DNA from: an uncultured Clostridia bacterium
GTDB taxonomy: Bacteria; Bacillota; Clostridia; Peptostreptococcales; Anaerovoracaceae
Length of the DNA: 15,939 bases
Direction of reading: 5' to 3'
NCBI GenBank assembly: GCA_934277655.1
Contig: CAKQVC010000015.1
Span: forward strand, 1-15,939
The notes under the pieces are model-generated. The model made no database searches. It worked only from the letters and a program-made list of their open reading frames with translations, and was not told the DNA's origin. Both the position numbers and the translations under genes were made by a program. Positions 7,418 through 15,181 of the stretch are shown in pieces (position 1 is the first letter of the stretch; each line of letters begins with the position of its first letter).

Positions 7418-8494
7418 CTATTTTACATCTGCCTTATCCGGTGCCTCTGATGTTTCTTTCTTGATCGGTCCATCGGATACCTCAGGATCATAATATTCAA
7501 CTTCTCCTTCAACCGGTCTGCCTTCCAGATCACAGATGCCCTCAAAATATGGAATGTCATCGCCGTCGTTAAGAACTGCCTTTACCGAAGCGATCGCCAC
7601 TTCCAGCTGTGCGTCATTGGGTTCTTTTGTCGTCAGTTTCTGCAGATACAGCCCCGGCAAGCTGAGGATTTCAACAATCAAGCTGTCACTTCTTCCAGCC
7701 CATCTCAGCAGTTCATAAGAAATTCCTGCTATAACTGGCAGCACCAAAAGTCTTGACAGTACACGAAGCCATACATTCGGCCATCCCATAAAGACGTGCA
7801 CCAGGATCGCAACGACCATGACAAACATCAGAAAACTGGTTCCGCATCTTGGATGCAGTGTGTAAAAAGTCTGTGCATTTTTCGGAGTCAGTTCCAGTCC
7901 ATTTTCAAAGCAGTGAATGGTCTTATGCTCCGCACCATGGTACTGAAAGACCGTCTTGATATCTCCAAGCTTGGAGATCAGTGCAATATATGCGACAAAT
8001 ATCAAAATTCTCACAATACCTTCAATCAGGTTCAGAGCGAAAATGTTCTCTGTCAGCTTAGACATCCACCCTACGATAACCGTCGGCAAAAGCATAAAAA
8101 TACTGATCGACATTACCAGTGCCAGTACGACCGAAAGCACCATCAAGATCTTCCAGGCCTTCTCTTTTCCGACTTTTTCTTCAATCCAGATATCGAATTT
8201 ATCCTTCTGATACTCCTCCGGATAATTTGCCTCCAGCACATCAGCCGAATACATCAATATTTTCGTTCCGTATATCAATGATGTAATAAAATTGATAACA
8301 CCACGTACCATCGGAATCTTTCCCCATTTACCTCCCTGCGGAGTTGGCTGTGTCTTCATATGTATCTTCCCGTTTGGAAGGCGGATGGCAATCGCAGTTC
8401 TCTTCGGACCCCGCATCATGATGCCTTCCATGATTGCCTGCCCGCCGATGGACGTCGGGCAGGCATCTTTTAAGAAAATTCTCTTTAAATCCAT
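7418..8494 (-). CDS. DUF1385 (YqhQ-like) membrane protein
   Basis: 358 residues. The start reads MDLKRIFLKDACPTSIGGQAIMEG, with the family signature GGQAIMEGIMMRGP near residues 17-30. There are about four hydrophobic membrane segments: one after KEKAWK, one near FALNLIEGIVRI, one in the FLMFVMVVAILVHVF stretch, and one in LLVLPVIAGISY. The conserved YHGAEHKTIHCFENG segment, rich in His and acidic residues, lies between the second and third and could bind metal. The C-terminal 60 residues are acidic and probably cytoplasmic. It lies 32 bases after rho and 30 before prmC, an order common in Clostridia, where rpmE often sits between rho and this gene; rpmE is absent here. The molecular function of the family is not established to my knowledge. 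An AGAGG ribosome site precedes the ATG. Confidence 0.93.
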   Translation of the reverse strand: MDLKRIFLKDACPTSIGGQAIMEGIMMRGPKRTAIAIRLPNGKIHMKTQPTPQGGKWGKIPMVRGVINFITSLIYGTKILMYSADVLEANYPEEYQKDKFDIWIEEKVGKEKAWKILMVLSVVLALVMSISIFMLLPTVIVGWMSKLTENIFALNLIEGIVRILIFVAYIALISKLGDIKTVFQYHGAEHKTIHCFENGLELTPKNAQTFYTLHPRCGTSFLMFVMVVAILVHVFMGWPNVWLRVLSRLLVLPVIAGISYELLRWAGRSDSLIVEILSLPGLYLQKLTTKEPNDAQLEVAIASVKAVLNDGDDIPYFEGICDLEGRPVEGEVEYYDPEVSDGPIKKETSEAPDKADVK

Positions 8495-8526
8495 ATTCTT
8501 TTTTACCTCTGTTTTTTTACTGCCGG

Positions 8527-9921
8527 TTATTTATCCAATAGAACCTTTTTTATGATCTGTATGAAGTCCTTATTTGTTCTGGTATGAGCCAGATTGTCTA
8601 TGATCTCGCCGGCAACGTCCTGCGGATCCCTGTTCGACATGGCACGCCGCATTGCCCAGATTGCTTCCATCTCATCCTGATCCATCAGCAGATCTTCTCT
8701 TCTTGTTCCTGACTTGTTCAAACTGATCGCAGGGAAAATTCTCTTTTCAGAAAGCTTTCTGTCCAGATGCAGTTCCATGTTTCCGGTGCCCTTAAACTCT
8801 TCGAAAATGACATCATCCATTCGGCTTCCGGTTTCCACCAGAGCAGTTGCCAGGATCGTAATGGATCCGCCTTCTTCCATTTTTCTTGCCGCCCCGAAAA
8901 ACTTCTTCGGCCGGTGCAGTGCTCCCGGATCAAGTCCTCCGGAAAGGGTTCTTCCTGATGCAGGTACTACCATGTTATAGGCTCTTGCAAGACGAGTAAT
9001 ACTATCTAATAATATTACCACATCTTTGCCATGTTCAACCAGTCTCTGTGCACGAGCCAGCACCATTTCCGCAACTTTGACATGGTGTGCCGGCAGTTCA
9101 TCAAAGGTCGAATAAATAACTTCTCCGCTATGCAGAGAACGTTTCATATCTGTTACCTCTTCCGGCCTTTCATCAATCAGAAGTACGATCAGTTCCACAT
9201 CCGGATATTTTTTTTCAATAGCATTGGCAACTTTCTTTAAGAGAACCGTCTTTCCGGCTTTCGGCGGTGCCACAATCAAACCACGCTGCCCTTTTCCGAT
9301 CGGGGCTACCAGGTCGATCAGTCTGGTCGACAAGTCCTTCGGATCGTCTTCCAGACGCAGTCTTTCGTAAGGAAATACCGGCGTCAGATCATCAAAATCC
9401 GGTCTTCTCATCGCTACACCCGGCTCATCTCCATTCACTGTCAGAACATACAGCAATGCCCCGAAACGTTCTCCTTCCTTCGGCAGCCGGGTAATTCCTC
9501 TGATCTTATCTCCGGTTTTCAGATTAAATCTGCGGATCTGGGTCGGAGATACATAAATATCCTTTTCACTGGTAAGAAAGTTCGAAAATCTTAAAAAGCC
9601 AAAGTTGTTTTCTTCCTGGATTTCCAAGATGCCCTCTACCTCCGGTCTCTCCTCCTTCTTTTCCTGACCTATCTGCCGATCCTCCTGTTCTGGATGCTCC
9701 TTCACCTCTTCGGTTTCCTGTACGATATCCGCATCCTGCACATTTTCATTTTCCTTGCATTCCTGCGGCTCTTTGGCTTCTTTCGTCTGTATAGACTGGG
9801 TATTTGTTTTCCTTTTTTTCTTAGTTTCTGTATGAATTTCAGCATCTCCTGAAACGGATGCTTCTTTTTCAGGGTCTTCTTTTTTTGAACGCGTGCGTTT
9901 AGAAATCGTTTTTTCTTCCAC
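8527..9921 (-). CDS. rho: Transcription termination factor Rho
   Basis: 464 residues from the GTG at 9921, preceded by AAAAGG seven bases upstream. A longer frame opens at a GTG at 9957 (476 residues), but its AAGAAAG lies directly against the codon, so I prefer the shorter form. Rho is a hexameric RNA-dependent ATPase/translocase that ends transcription. The first roughly 95 residues are highly charged (Glu, Lys, Gln) and probably disordered, a variable insertion before the RNA-binding domain. A cold-shock-type RNA-binding domain follows (about 96-170, with GILEI, GFLR and [10 protein letters not shown]), then the P-loop APPKAGKT (218-225), the Walker B segment VILLDS and the C-terminal ATPase core ending in the conserved RTNKDFI region. 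A likely promoter and a tandem 10-bp repeat lie upstream. Confidence 0.97.
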   Translation of the reverse strand: MEEKTISKRTRSKKEDPEKEASVSGDAEIHTETKKKRKTNTQSIQTKEAKEPQECKENENVQDADIVQETEEVKEHPEQEDRQIGQEKKEERPEVEGILEIQEENNFGFLRFSNFLTSEKDIYVSPTQIRRFNLKTGDKIRGITRLPKEGERFGALLYVLTVNGDEPGVAMRRPDFDDLTPVFPYERLRLEDDPKDLSTRLIDLVAPIGKGQRGLIVAPPKAGKTVLLKKVANAIEKKYPDVELIVLLIDERPEEVTDMKRSLHSGEVIYSTFDELPAHHVKVAEMVLARAQRLVEHGKDVVILLDSITRLARAYNMVVPASGRTLSGGLDPGALHRPKKFFGAARKMEEGGSITILATALVETGSRMDDVIFEEFKGTGNMELHLDRKLSEKRIFPAISLNKSGTRREDLLMDQDEMEAIWAMRRAMSNRDPQDVAGEIIDNLAHTRTNKDFIQIIKKVLLDK

Positions 9922-9928
9922 GTTGATA

Positions 9929-9934
9929 CCTTTT
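9929..9934 (-). promoter_or_regulatory. Ribosome binding site favouring the GTG start of rho at 9921
   Basis: AAAAGG on the minus strand lies seven bases before GTG 9921-9919. The alternative GTG at 9957 has only a purine run directly abutting it. Confidence 0.5.
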
Positions 9935-9987
9935 GCAGTCTGACATTGGGACTGCACCTTTCTTAGAAATTTTCAGACTTATGCTTT

Positions 9988-10010
9988 AAGAATCTGATAT
10001 AAGAATCTGA
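9988..10010. repeat. Tandem 10-bp direct repeat in the rho leader
   Basis: AAGAATCTGA occurs at 9988-9997 and 10001-10010, a period of 13 bases. A degenerate relative lies near 9971-9983. It overlaps the candidate rho -10 region. A binding site for a regulator or part of a leader structure is possible. Confidence 0.5.
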
Positions 10011-10025
10011 CTAGAAAAATTACAA
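9996..10025 (-). promoter_or_regulatory. Candidate rho promoter
   Basis: On the minus strand TTGTAA (10025-10020) and TATATC (10001-9996) are spaced by 18 bases. Each matches the sigma-A consensus at four of six positions. It is placed after the hbd terminator, as expected for an independent rho transcript. Confidence 0.3.
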
Positions 10026-10051
10026 TGTACTAATACTATAAACTGTTTTTC

Positions 10052-10095
10052 AAAAAAAAGCAAGGGCTCTGTCAAACAATGCTCTGACAAAGCCC
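10052..10095 (-). terminator. Intrinsic terminator of hbd
   Basis: Read on the minus strand, GGGCTTTGTCA (10095-10085) pairs with TGACAGAGCCC (10074-10064): 11 pairs including one G-U, around a 10-nt loop. It is followed by TTGC and a run of eight T (10059-10052). It begins 22 bases past the hbd stop and isolates hbd from rho. Confidence 0.93.
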
Positions 10096-10117
10096 CTAAC
10101 TTATGTAGAGAAGTTAA

Positions 10118-10969
10118 CTATTTCTTTGTATAATCGTAGAAACCAACACCTGTCTTTCTTCCGAGCTTGCCGGCTCTTACCATCTTTCTCAGAAGAACGT
10201 GTGCTCTGTACTTCGGATCGCCATATTCGTTGTAAAGGACATCCATGATTGCAAGTACAACGTCCAGACCAATCAGGTCACCTAATTCCAGAGGTCCCAT
10301 CGGGTGGTTTGCACCAAGTTTCATAGCAGTGTCGATGCCCTTAGCATCAGCAACACCATCAGCCAGGATTCCGATACCTTCGTTAATCATAGGGATCAGG
10401 ATTCTGTTAACAACGAATCCCGGAGCTTCTGCAACTTCTACAGGAGTCTTGCCAAGCTTTTCTGATAAGGCAATGATTGTATCTTTCGTTTCGTCAGAAG
10501 TCGTAAGACCCTTGATGATCTCTACCAGCTTCATTGCAGGAACCGGATTGAAGAAGTGCATTCCGATAACCTTATCAGGTCTGCCTGTTGCTGCTGCAAT
10601 TTCAGTGATCGACAAGGATGAAGTGTTCGTAGCAATGATAGTTTCCGGCTTGCAAAGCTTATCCAGCTCTGCAAATAATGCTTTCTTTGCTTCCATGTCT
10701 TCTGTAGCGGCTTCTATTACTAAATCCGCATCTGCGATAATGTTGATGTCTGTAGAACCATGAATTCTTGCAAAGGTAGCTTCTGCCTCTTCTGCAGTCA
10801 TTCTTTCTTTTGCTACCATCTTATCCAGATTCTTTTTAATGGTTGCAAGACCCTTTTCAATGGAAGAATCTCTTCTTGCTCTCATAACAACTTCATAACC
10901 ATTCTGTGCTAAAACCTGAATGATTCCGGCACCCATAGTACCTGTTCCTAATACACCAATCTTTTTCAT
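10118..10969 (-). CDS. hbd: 3-hydroxybutyryl-CoA dehydrogenase
   Basis: 283 residues, full length for the family. It reversibly reduces acetoacetyl-CoA to 3-hydroxybutyryl-CoA in fermentative butyrate/butanol formation in the cytosol. The nucleotide loop GTGTMG is at 8-13; NTSSLS (115-120), catalytic His138 in MHFFNP, and the [21 protein letters not shown] and [11 protein letters not shown] segments all match clostridial Hbd. After the second strand, where clostridial NAD-dependent enzymes carry Asp (LRD), this one has MRARRD, with Ala31, Arg32 and Arg33. This suggests room for the 2'-phosphate of NADPH (inference). GGAGG (10981-10985) lies 11 bases before the ATG. It has its own promoter with a Rex-like operator and its own strong terminator, so it is monocistronic; crt, bcd, etfBA and thl are not adjacent. 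Confidence 0.97.
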   Translation of the reverse strand: MKKIGVLGTGTMGAGIIQVLAQNGYEVVMRARRDSSIEKGLATIKKNLDKMVAKERMTAEEAEATFARIHGSTDINIIADADLVIEAATEDMEAKKALFAELDKLCKPETIIATNTSSLSITEIAAATGRPDKVIGMHFFNPVPAMKLVEIIKGLTTSDETKDTIIALSEKLGKTPVEVAEAPGFVVNRILIPMINEGIGILADGVADAKGIDTAMKLGANHPMGPLELGDLIGLDVVLAIMDVLYNEYGDPKYRAHVLLRKMVRAGKLGRKTGVGFYDYTKK

Positions 10970-10999
10970 TTTATAATATGCCTCCTTATTTTAGGGAAA

Positions 11000-11011
11000 C
11001 CCGGAACCGGG
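11000..11011. repeat. Short GC-rich inverted repeat in the hbd leader
   Basis: CCCGG-AA-CCGGG forms five-base arms around two bases, between the Rex-like operator and the hbd ribosome site. It could be a small mRNA hairpin or a second operator; too short to decide. Confidence 0.35.
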
Positions 11012-11015
11012 ATTC

Positions 11016-11033
11016 TCGTTAAATAATTAACCT
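11016..11033 (-). promoter_or_regulatory. Rex-like operator of hbd
   Basis: The core GTTAA-ATAA-TTAAC (11018-11031) is a perfect ten-base inverted repeat with a four-base centre. It matches the inner part of the known Firmicute Rex consensus TTGTTAANNNNTTAACAA, with three mismatches in the outer four positions. It lies 13 bases downstream of the -10, so bound repressor would block initiation or early elongation. Rex is an NADH/NAD+ sensor that controls hbd-type genes in clostridia. No rex gene is in the window. Confidence 0.75.
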
Positions 11034-11046
11034 TGGTTATATATTA

Positions 11047-11075
11047 ATTATACCACATTTTTCCGAAAAATAAAG
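11047..11075 (-). promoter_or_regulatory. hbd promoter with extended -10
   Basis: TATAAT (11052-11047 on the minus strand) is preceded by TGG, giving the extended TGnTATAAT form. The -35 position about 17 bases upstream (CTTTAT, 11075-11070) is poor, which fits use of the extended -10. The expected start is near 11040, with the Rex-like site in the transcribed leader. Confidence 0.65.
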
Positions 11076-11192
11076 TATTTTATTTCGTCCATAATATTTT
11101 TTTAACATTTACAATAATCACCTGCAGCACACTGCACGATTTCCTATCTTGCTTTTGGCAGAAAACACAGGCCATCTCCACCTAGACAAATA

Positions 11193-12704
11193 CTAATTAA
11201 AATACAGATTTGTCGTCAGATACTCAGGATCACAAGTCACATCAATACCCATGCTTCTGAGAGTCTGTTCGTCTCTGTCGCTGAGAATCGCCGTACAATG
11301 AGCCTTACAGCCGTTAAACAGATCCAGCATACGAACAGCTTTATCCGCACAGGAATTGTTTTCCGCTGAAATTGATAATGCCGTCAGAATTTCTTCCAGA
11401 TTCAGGCTGGTCCTGTCGTGATGGAGGATATCTCCTTTTAATTCCTGGATGCTCTTAAATACATTCGGTGCGATCACATAAAGGTCATCCGGAATGCCTG
11501 CAATTTTCTTCACTGCATTGAGCACGGCTGCCCCTGCCGCTACCATTCTGCGGCTGCTTCTGCCTGTAACGATGCTGCCGTCCGGCATTTCAATCGCCAT
11601 AACAACCACATTCTCGTACTTTTTATCGCAGTTTCGCTTATACTCCGCATACTCCCTGGCTGCATTCACAACCTTTCTGTCCTCTTCACTGGCGCCTACT
11701 TCTTTCATCAGAAGTTCGGATCGCTCCAGTGCCTCCTCTGAAATTTTTCCTTTTTTATAATCACATTTCGCGATCATGAAGCGGCGGATAATTTCCTGGA
11801 CAGCGGCTTCTTTTACCACTTCGTCATCCGTAATGCAGAAGCCTACACGATTTACTCCCATATCCGTCGGCGACTGGTATTCCGATTCGCCTGTGATTTT
11901 TTCGATGATCCGCTTTACAACCGGAAAAACTTCCAGATCGCGGTTATAGTTAACTGCCATCTGGCCGTAAGTTTCCAGATGGAAAGAGTCGATCATATTT
12001 ACATCGCGCAGGTCTGCCGTCGCCGCTTCATATGCAATATTGACCGGATGCTTTAAAGGAAGGTTCCAGATTGGGAACGTTTCAAACTTGGCATATCTTA
12101 CCTTGGTCCCTCTCTGATATTCATGGTAAAGCTGTGACAGACAGGTTGCGAGCTTCCCACTTCCGCCGCCCGGACCAGTTACGACGATCAGCGGCTTTTC
12201 CACTTCGATATATGGATTCGCTCCATACCCTTCCTCACTTACGATGGTTTCTACATCGGTCGGATATCCCTTCGTATAATAATGCTTATAGGTTTTAATG
12301 TCTCTTCTTTCCAGCTTATTGATAAAGCGATTGACAGCCGGGGCATCCTCGTAACGAGTTACGACCACGCTGTTGATCTTCAGGTCGTGTTTCCTGAAAA
12401 TATCGATCAAGCGCAAAACTTCCAGGTCATAAGTAATTCCAAAGTCCTGCCTTGTCTTGCTGTTAATAATATCTCCTGCATAAATGCAGATGATGATCTC
12501 TGCCTGGTCTTTCATTCTTTCCAGAAGTTTTATCTTCGCATTTTCATCAAATCCCGGAAGAACACGCATCGCGTGTTTGTCATGTACCAGTTTGCCACCG
12601 AATTCCAGATACAAACGTTCGCTGTCTCCTTTTCTGATCCTTTCCAATATGTGCTGTCTTTGCTCTTCAATATACTTTTCTGCATCAAAACCTCTCTTTT
12701 GCAT
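11193..12704 (-). CDS. DUF1846 / UPF0371 family protein
   Basis: 503 residues, the usual length for this family. The N-terminus RGFDAEKYIEEQ and YLEFGGKL (32-39), then MRVLPGFDENAK (46-57), are family hallmarks. A P-loop-like GPGGGSGK lies at 177-184; the family more often has GPGPGSGK, so one Pro is Gly here, but the Gly-Ser-Gly-Lys end is intact and suggests nucleotide or phosphate binding. Later conserved segments include YEAATADLRD, SPTDMGVNRVGF and a C-terminal DRTSLNLEEILTALS region. No membrane segment is seen. I know of no established biochemical activity for the family. GGAGAG precedes the ATG by four bases. It lies 73 bases after the DUF1934 gene, so it may be read through from ddl or use an unseen promoter. 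No clear terminator follows in the 223-base gap before hbd. Confidence 0.93.
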   Translation of the reverse strand: MQKRGFDAEKYIEEQRQHILERIRKGDSERLYLEFGGKLVHDKHAMRVLPGFDENAKIKLLERMKDQAEIIICIYAGDIINSKTRQDFGITYDLEVLRLIDIFRKHDLKINSVVVTRYEDAPAVNRFINKLERRDIKTYKHYYTKGYPTDVETIVSEEGYGANPYIEVEKPLIVVTGPGGGSGKLATCLSQLYHEYQRGTKVRYAKFETFPIWNLPLKHPVNIAYEAATADLRDVNMIDSFHLETYGQMAVNYNRDLEVFPVVKRIIEKITGESEYQSPTDMGVNRVGFCITDDEVVKEAAVQEIIRRFMIAKCDYKKGKISEEALERSELLMKEVGASEEDRKVVNAAREYAEYKRNCDKKYENVVVMAIEMPDGSIVTGRSSRRMVAAGAAVLNAVKKIAGIPDDLYVIAPNVFKSIQELKGDILHHDRTSLNLEEILTALSISAENNSCADKAVRMLDLFNGCKAHCTAILSDRDEQTLRSMGIDVTCDPEYLTTNLYFN

Positions 12705-12777
12705 TTTCTCTCCTTTATCTCTGTTTGGTATGATATAGTATTCTTTGATTTAACATAATCGAACAAAAGTGTACCTG

Positions 12778-13209
12778 CTATTCCAGAACATCTACAGTCA
12801 GTCGGCTTCTCGCCTCTGCATATCCCTGCAAGCTTACCTGATATTCAATATCCACATTGCCCTTCAAAGCTTCTGCATCCAGATTATTATGTACAAACCT
12901 TGTAACAACTTCAATATCCATGGATCCATACGGTGTATCGTACAGGCTGTTCATTCTCTTTCCTTTTTCAAAATACAGTTCCGTATTGGGTGCTGCTGGT
13001 CCTATCCGACGCATTTTCATCGTGTCGCCCTTTATTTTGAGCGTGGTCTTGCAGCCTTCCATTCCTGAAACCTTGCTTTCATCATAGACAATGTAAACCG
13101 CTTCATTCCTCACATATAGTTTCCCATCTGTGATAAATTCCATCTGCTCTTCTTCCGAGTCCTCGTAACATTGTTTACCTACTATTCTTAATGTTATATC
13201 TTTCATAGC
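12778..13209 (-). CDS. DUF1934 (YwiB-like) beta-barrel protein
   Basis: 143 residues from the ATG at 13209, giving MKDITLRIVGKQ, the usual beginning for the family; a TTG frame opens at 13230 but adds only seven atypical residues. Family features seen are FITDGKLYVRN, the YDESKVSGMEGCKTTLKIKG core, FEKGKRMNSLYDTPYGS, and a C-terminal run of alternating strands (VDIEYQVSLQGYAEARSRLTVDV). Small barrel-like fold predicted; cytoplasmic. The function is not established. Its first 35 bases overlap the 3' end of ddl and there is no strong ribosome site, so translation is probably coupled to ddl. Confidence 0.9.
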   Translation of the reverse strand, partial: AMKDITLRIVGKQCYEDSEEEQMEFITDGKLYVRNEAVYIVYDESKVSGMEGCKTTLKIKGDTMKMRRIGPAAPNTELYFEKGKRMNSLYDTPYGSMDIEVVTRFVHNNLDAEALKGNVDIEYQVSLQGYAEARSRLTVDVLE

Positions 13210-14209
13210 CCAGTTCAATGATCCTTTCAATGGTATCTTGATATTTTACTCCGGCAGCTTCCCAGAGCAGCGGGAACATGCTGAATTTGGTAAAGCCCGG
13301 AATCGTGTTAATTTCGTTCAGCAGCACTCTTCCTGTCTTCTTATCAATGAAAAAGTCTACTCGTGAAAATCCCTCTCCGCCGACAGCCTTATAGGCTTTT
13401 ACCGCTAGCATCCGGATTTCTTCTCGTGTTTTTGGAGAAATTTCAGCCGGAATGCACAGCTTGGATGTTCCGCTCTTATATTTATCATCATAGTCATAAA
13501 ATTCTGCAGATGGCAAGATCTCTCCCACCTCTGCTGCCTGCGGATAATCATTTCCCAAGATTCCGGTTTCCAGCTCTCTGCATTCGATAAACTCTTCGAC
13601 AACGATCCTGCTGTCATACTGCAGTGCCAGAAGCAGCCCGGCTTTCAGGTCATCACGATTTTTGGCCTTGCTGACTCCGACACTGGAGCCCATATTCGCC
13701 GGCTTGATAAAGCAAGGATATCCTAAAGCACGCTCCACTCGATCCAGCGTATTTTCCATCTCGTCAGTCAACTCTGATCTAGTCACGAAAGCATGGCGGC
13801 ATACCGGCAGTCCTGCTTCTGCAAAGACCTGCTTAGCTATCTGCTTATCCATTGCAACAGAAGACGCCATGACACCGCATCCACCGTAAGGAATGTCCAG
13901 CATTTCCAAAAGCCCCTGGATTTTGCCATCTTCGCAATAAGGCCCGTGCATGATCGGAAGTGCAAAATCGATCAGTTCTTTCAGAGCACCGATGTTTAAA
14001 GGAGCTGCACTTTCTTCCCATCTATCCTCTGCGATTGCTGATGGATCACCCTTATAATGCTTCCACGCTCCATCTCTGGTAATTCCGATAAAAATCAGAT
14101 CATATTTATCACGGTCAATATTTTCGATGACAGATGCAGCGGACAGCAGCGAAACCTCATATTCGCTAGATCTGCCCCCAAAAATAACGCCGATTTTTTT
14201 CTTATCCAT
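13175..14209 (-). CDS. ddl: D-alanine--D-alanine ligase
   Basis: 344 residues from the ATG at 14209, chosen for GGGAGA (14220-14215) five bases upstream; an ATG at 14248 adds 13 charged residues with a weaker site. The enzyme joins two D-Ala using ATP for peptidoglycan precursor synthesis in the cytoplasm. ATP-grasp features in order: IFGGRSSEYEVS (9-20), HGPYCEDG (88-95), MDKQIAK (120-126), IKPANMGSSVGVSK (168-181), the omega-loop EFYDYDDKY (236-244), Arg283/Asp285 and NEINTIPGF (298-306). The Tyr in the omega loop is typical of D-Ala-D-Ala ligases, not of VanA/VanB D-lactate ligases, so this is not evidence of vancomycin resistance. The 3' end overlaps the DUF1934 gene by 35 bases. Confidence 0.96.
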   Translation of the reverse strand: MDKKKIGVIFGGRSSEYEVSLLSAASVIENIDRDKYDLIFIGITRDGAWKHYKGDPSAIAEDRWEESAAPLNIGALKELIDFALPIMHGPYCEDGKIQGLLEMLDIPYGGCGVMASSVAMDKQIAKQVFAEAGLPVCRHAFVTRSELTDEMENTLDRVERALGYPCFIKPANMGSSVGVSKAKNRDDLKAGLLLALQYDSRIVVEEFIECRELETGILGNDYPQAAEVGEILPSAEFYDYDDKYKSGTSKLCIPAEISPKTREEIRMLAVKAYKAVGGEGFSRVDFFIDKKTGRVLLNEINTIPGFTKFSMFPLLWEAAGVKYQDTIERIIELGYERYNIKNSR

Positions 14210-14214
14210 TTTTG

Positions 14215-14220
14215 TCTCCC
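14215..14220 (-). promoter_or_regulatory. Ribosome binding site fixing the ddl start
   Basis: GGGAGA on the minus strand lies five bases before ATG 14209-14207, favouring it over the upstream ATG at 14248. Confidence 0.75.
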
Positions 14221-14233
14221 TTCTTTTGCTGCG

Positions 14234-14272
14234 TAGTTTCTGATCCATTACCTTTTTTACTTAGTTTCTGAT
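14234..14272. repeat. 11-bp direct repeat at the hslO-ddl junction
   Basis: TAGTTTCTGAT occurs at 14234-14244 and 14262-14272, 28 bases apart. One copy covers the last codons and stop of hslO; the other lies in the intergenic leader of ddl. Probably a small local duplication. Confidence 0.4.
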
Positions 14273-15181
14273 GCTTTCCAGGATGCTTTCGAGGTGTGCC
14301 TTATCGAAGAAATATTTTTTTTCGCAGAACTGGCACACAAGCTCCGCCTGCCCATCCTCCCGGATGATCTCTGACAGGTCATCTTCTCCGATCGTCATCA
14401 GCACCTGTTCCAGACGTTCCTCGCAGCAGTCGCATTCCCAGCGGAGGTCTCTGAATTCCAGAGTTTCCACCTGGAATTCTTCCGGCATTTGCCCGAAGAT
14501 CTGCTCCATCATCGTCTGTAGCACACCTTCTGGCGTTTTTCCTGCACCGGCAGCTTCCGCTTCTTCTACCAGAGTCGTAATCGGCGCAAGATCGGCTATC
14601 ATGGCTTCCAGTGCATCAGCTGCAGCTTCCTTTGCATCCGGCAGCATCTGGATGATCATGCCGCCCGCTGCCTTGACCGTATAATCCACATCCACTTTAA
14701 CACCCAGAGAGATCGCTGTGTTCTGCTGCTCTGAAATATAGTAGTAAGCAGTCAGATCATCTGCAATTTCTCCTGATACCAGAGAAATCGTTCCTACATA
14801 AGGTTCTTTCAGTCCAAGGTCTTTGATAACGGTAAGCTCTCCGATTCCCAGTGAACCACCCACATCCAGTTTACCCTTTTCATTAAGTGGAAGATCAACG
14901 TCCGGGTTGGCAATATATCCTTTTACGGCTCCATCTGCAGAAGCAGTCGCCAGTATCTGTTTCGCCGGCCCGTCTCCCTTAAAGATCACGGTCAGTTTAT
15001 CGCTTTCATTCTTTAAAAGCAATCCCATCAGCCCTGTGCCGGTCAGCACTCTTCCCAGTCCTGCCGTTGCAAGCGGCGTTGTATTATGGATCTGTCTGGC
15101 GGTTTCCACCAGTTCCGTTGAAATTGTCAGATACACACGGAAAGAACCACTTTTATCCATTCCTGTTATTACTTTATTCAT
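14261..15181 (-). CDS. hslO: Redox-regulated chaperone Hsp33
   Basis: 306 residues, near the usual length. Hsp33 is a cytosolic holdase activated by oxidation of zinc-bound cysteines. The N-terminal substrate domain includes IHNTTPLATAGLGRVLTGTGLMG (31-53) and GYIANPDVDLPLNEKGKLDVGG (88-109). The C-terminal zinc site is C250-x-C252 and C283-x2-C286, the family pattern CxC...CxxC; an extra Cys253 follows, where many homologs have Ser. AAAGGTAGAG precedes the ATG. Its start overlaps the phosphohexomutase stop by eight bases, so the two genes are translationally coupled. Confidence 0.96.
   Translation of the reverse strand: MNKVITGMDKSGSFRVYLTISTELVETARQIHNTTPLATAGLGRVLTGTGLMGLLLKNESDKLTVIFKGDGPAKQILATASADGAVKGYIANPDVDLPLNEKGKLDVGGSLGIGELTVIKDLGLKEPYVGTISLVSGEIADDLTAYYYISEQQNTAISLGVKVDVDYTVKAAGGMIIQMLPDAKEAAADALEAMIADLAPITTLVEEAEAAGAGKTPEGVLQTMMEQIFGQMPEEFQVETLEFRDLRWECDCCEERLEQVLMTIGEDDLSEIIREDGQAELVCQFCEKKYFFDKAHLESILESIRN

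Noticed and set aside
10970..11192. Terminator after the DUF1846 gene
   Set aside because: Short GGC/GCC and GCAG/CTGC pairings lack a following T-run on the minus strand; the gap mainly holds the hbd promoter and operator.
12705..12777. Promoter for the DUF1846 gene
   Set aside because: TTGTTC and TACTAT are 20 bases apart, too far for a confident sigma-A promoter.
13175..14209. VanA/VanB-type D-Ala-D-Lac ligase
   Set aside because: The omega loop has the Tyr typical of ordinary Ddl, and no vanH or vanX genes are nearby.
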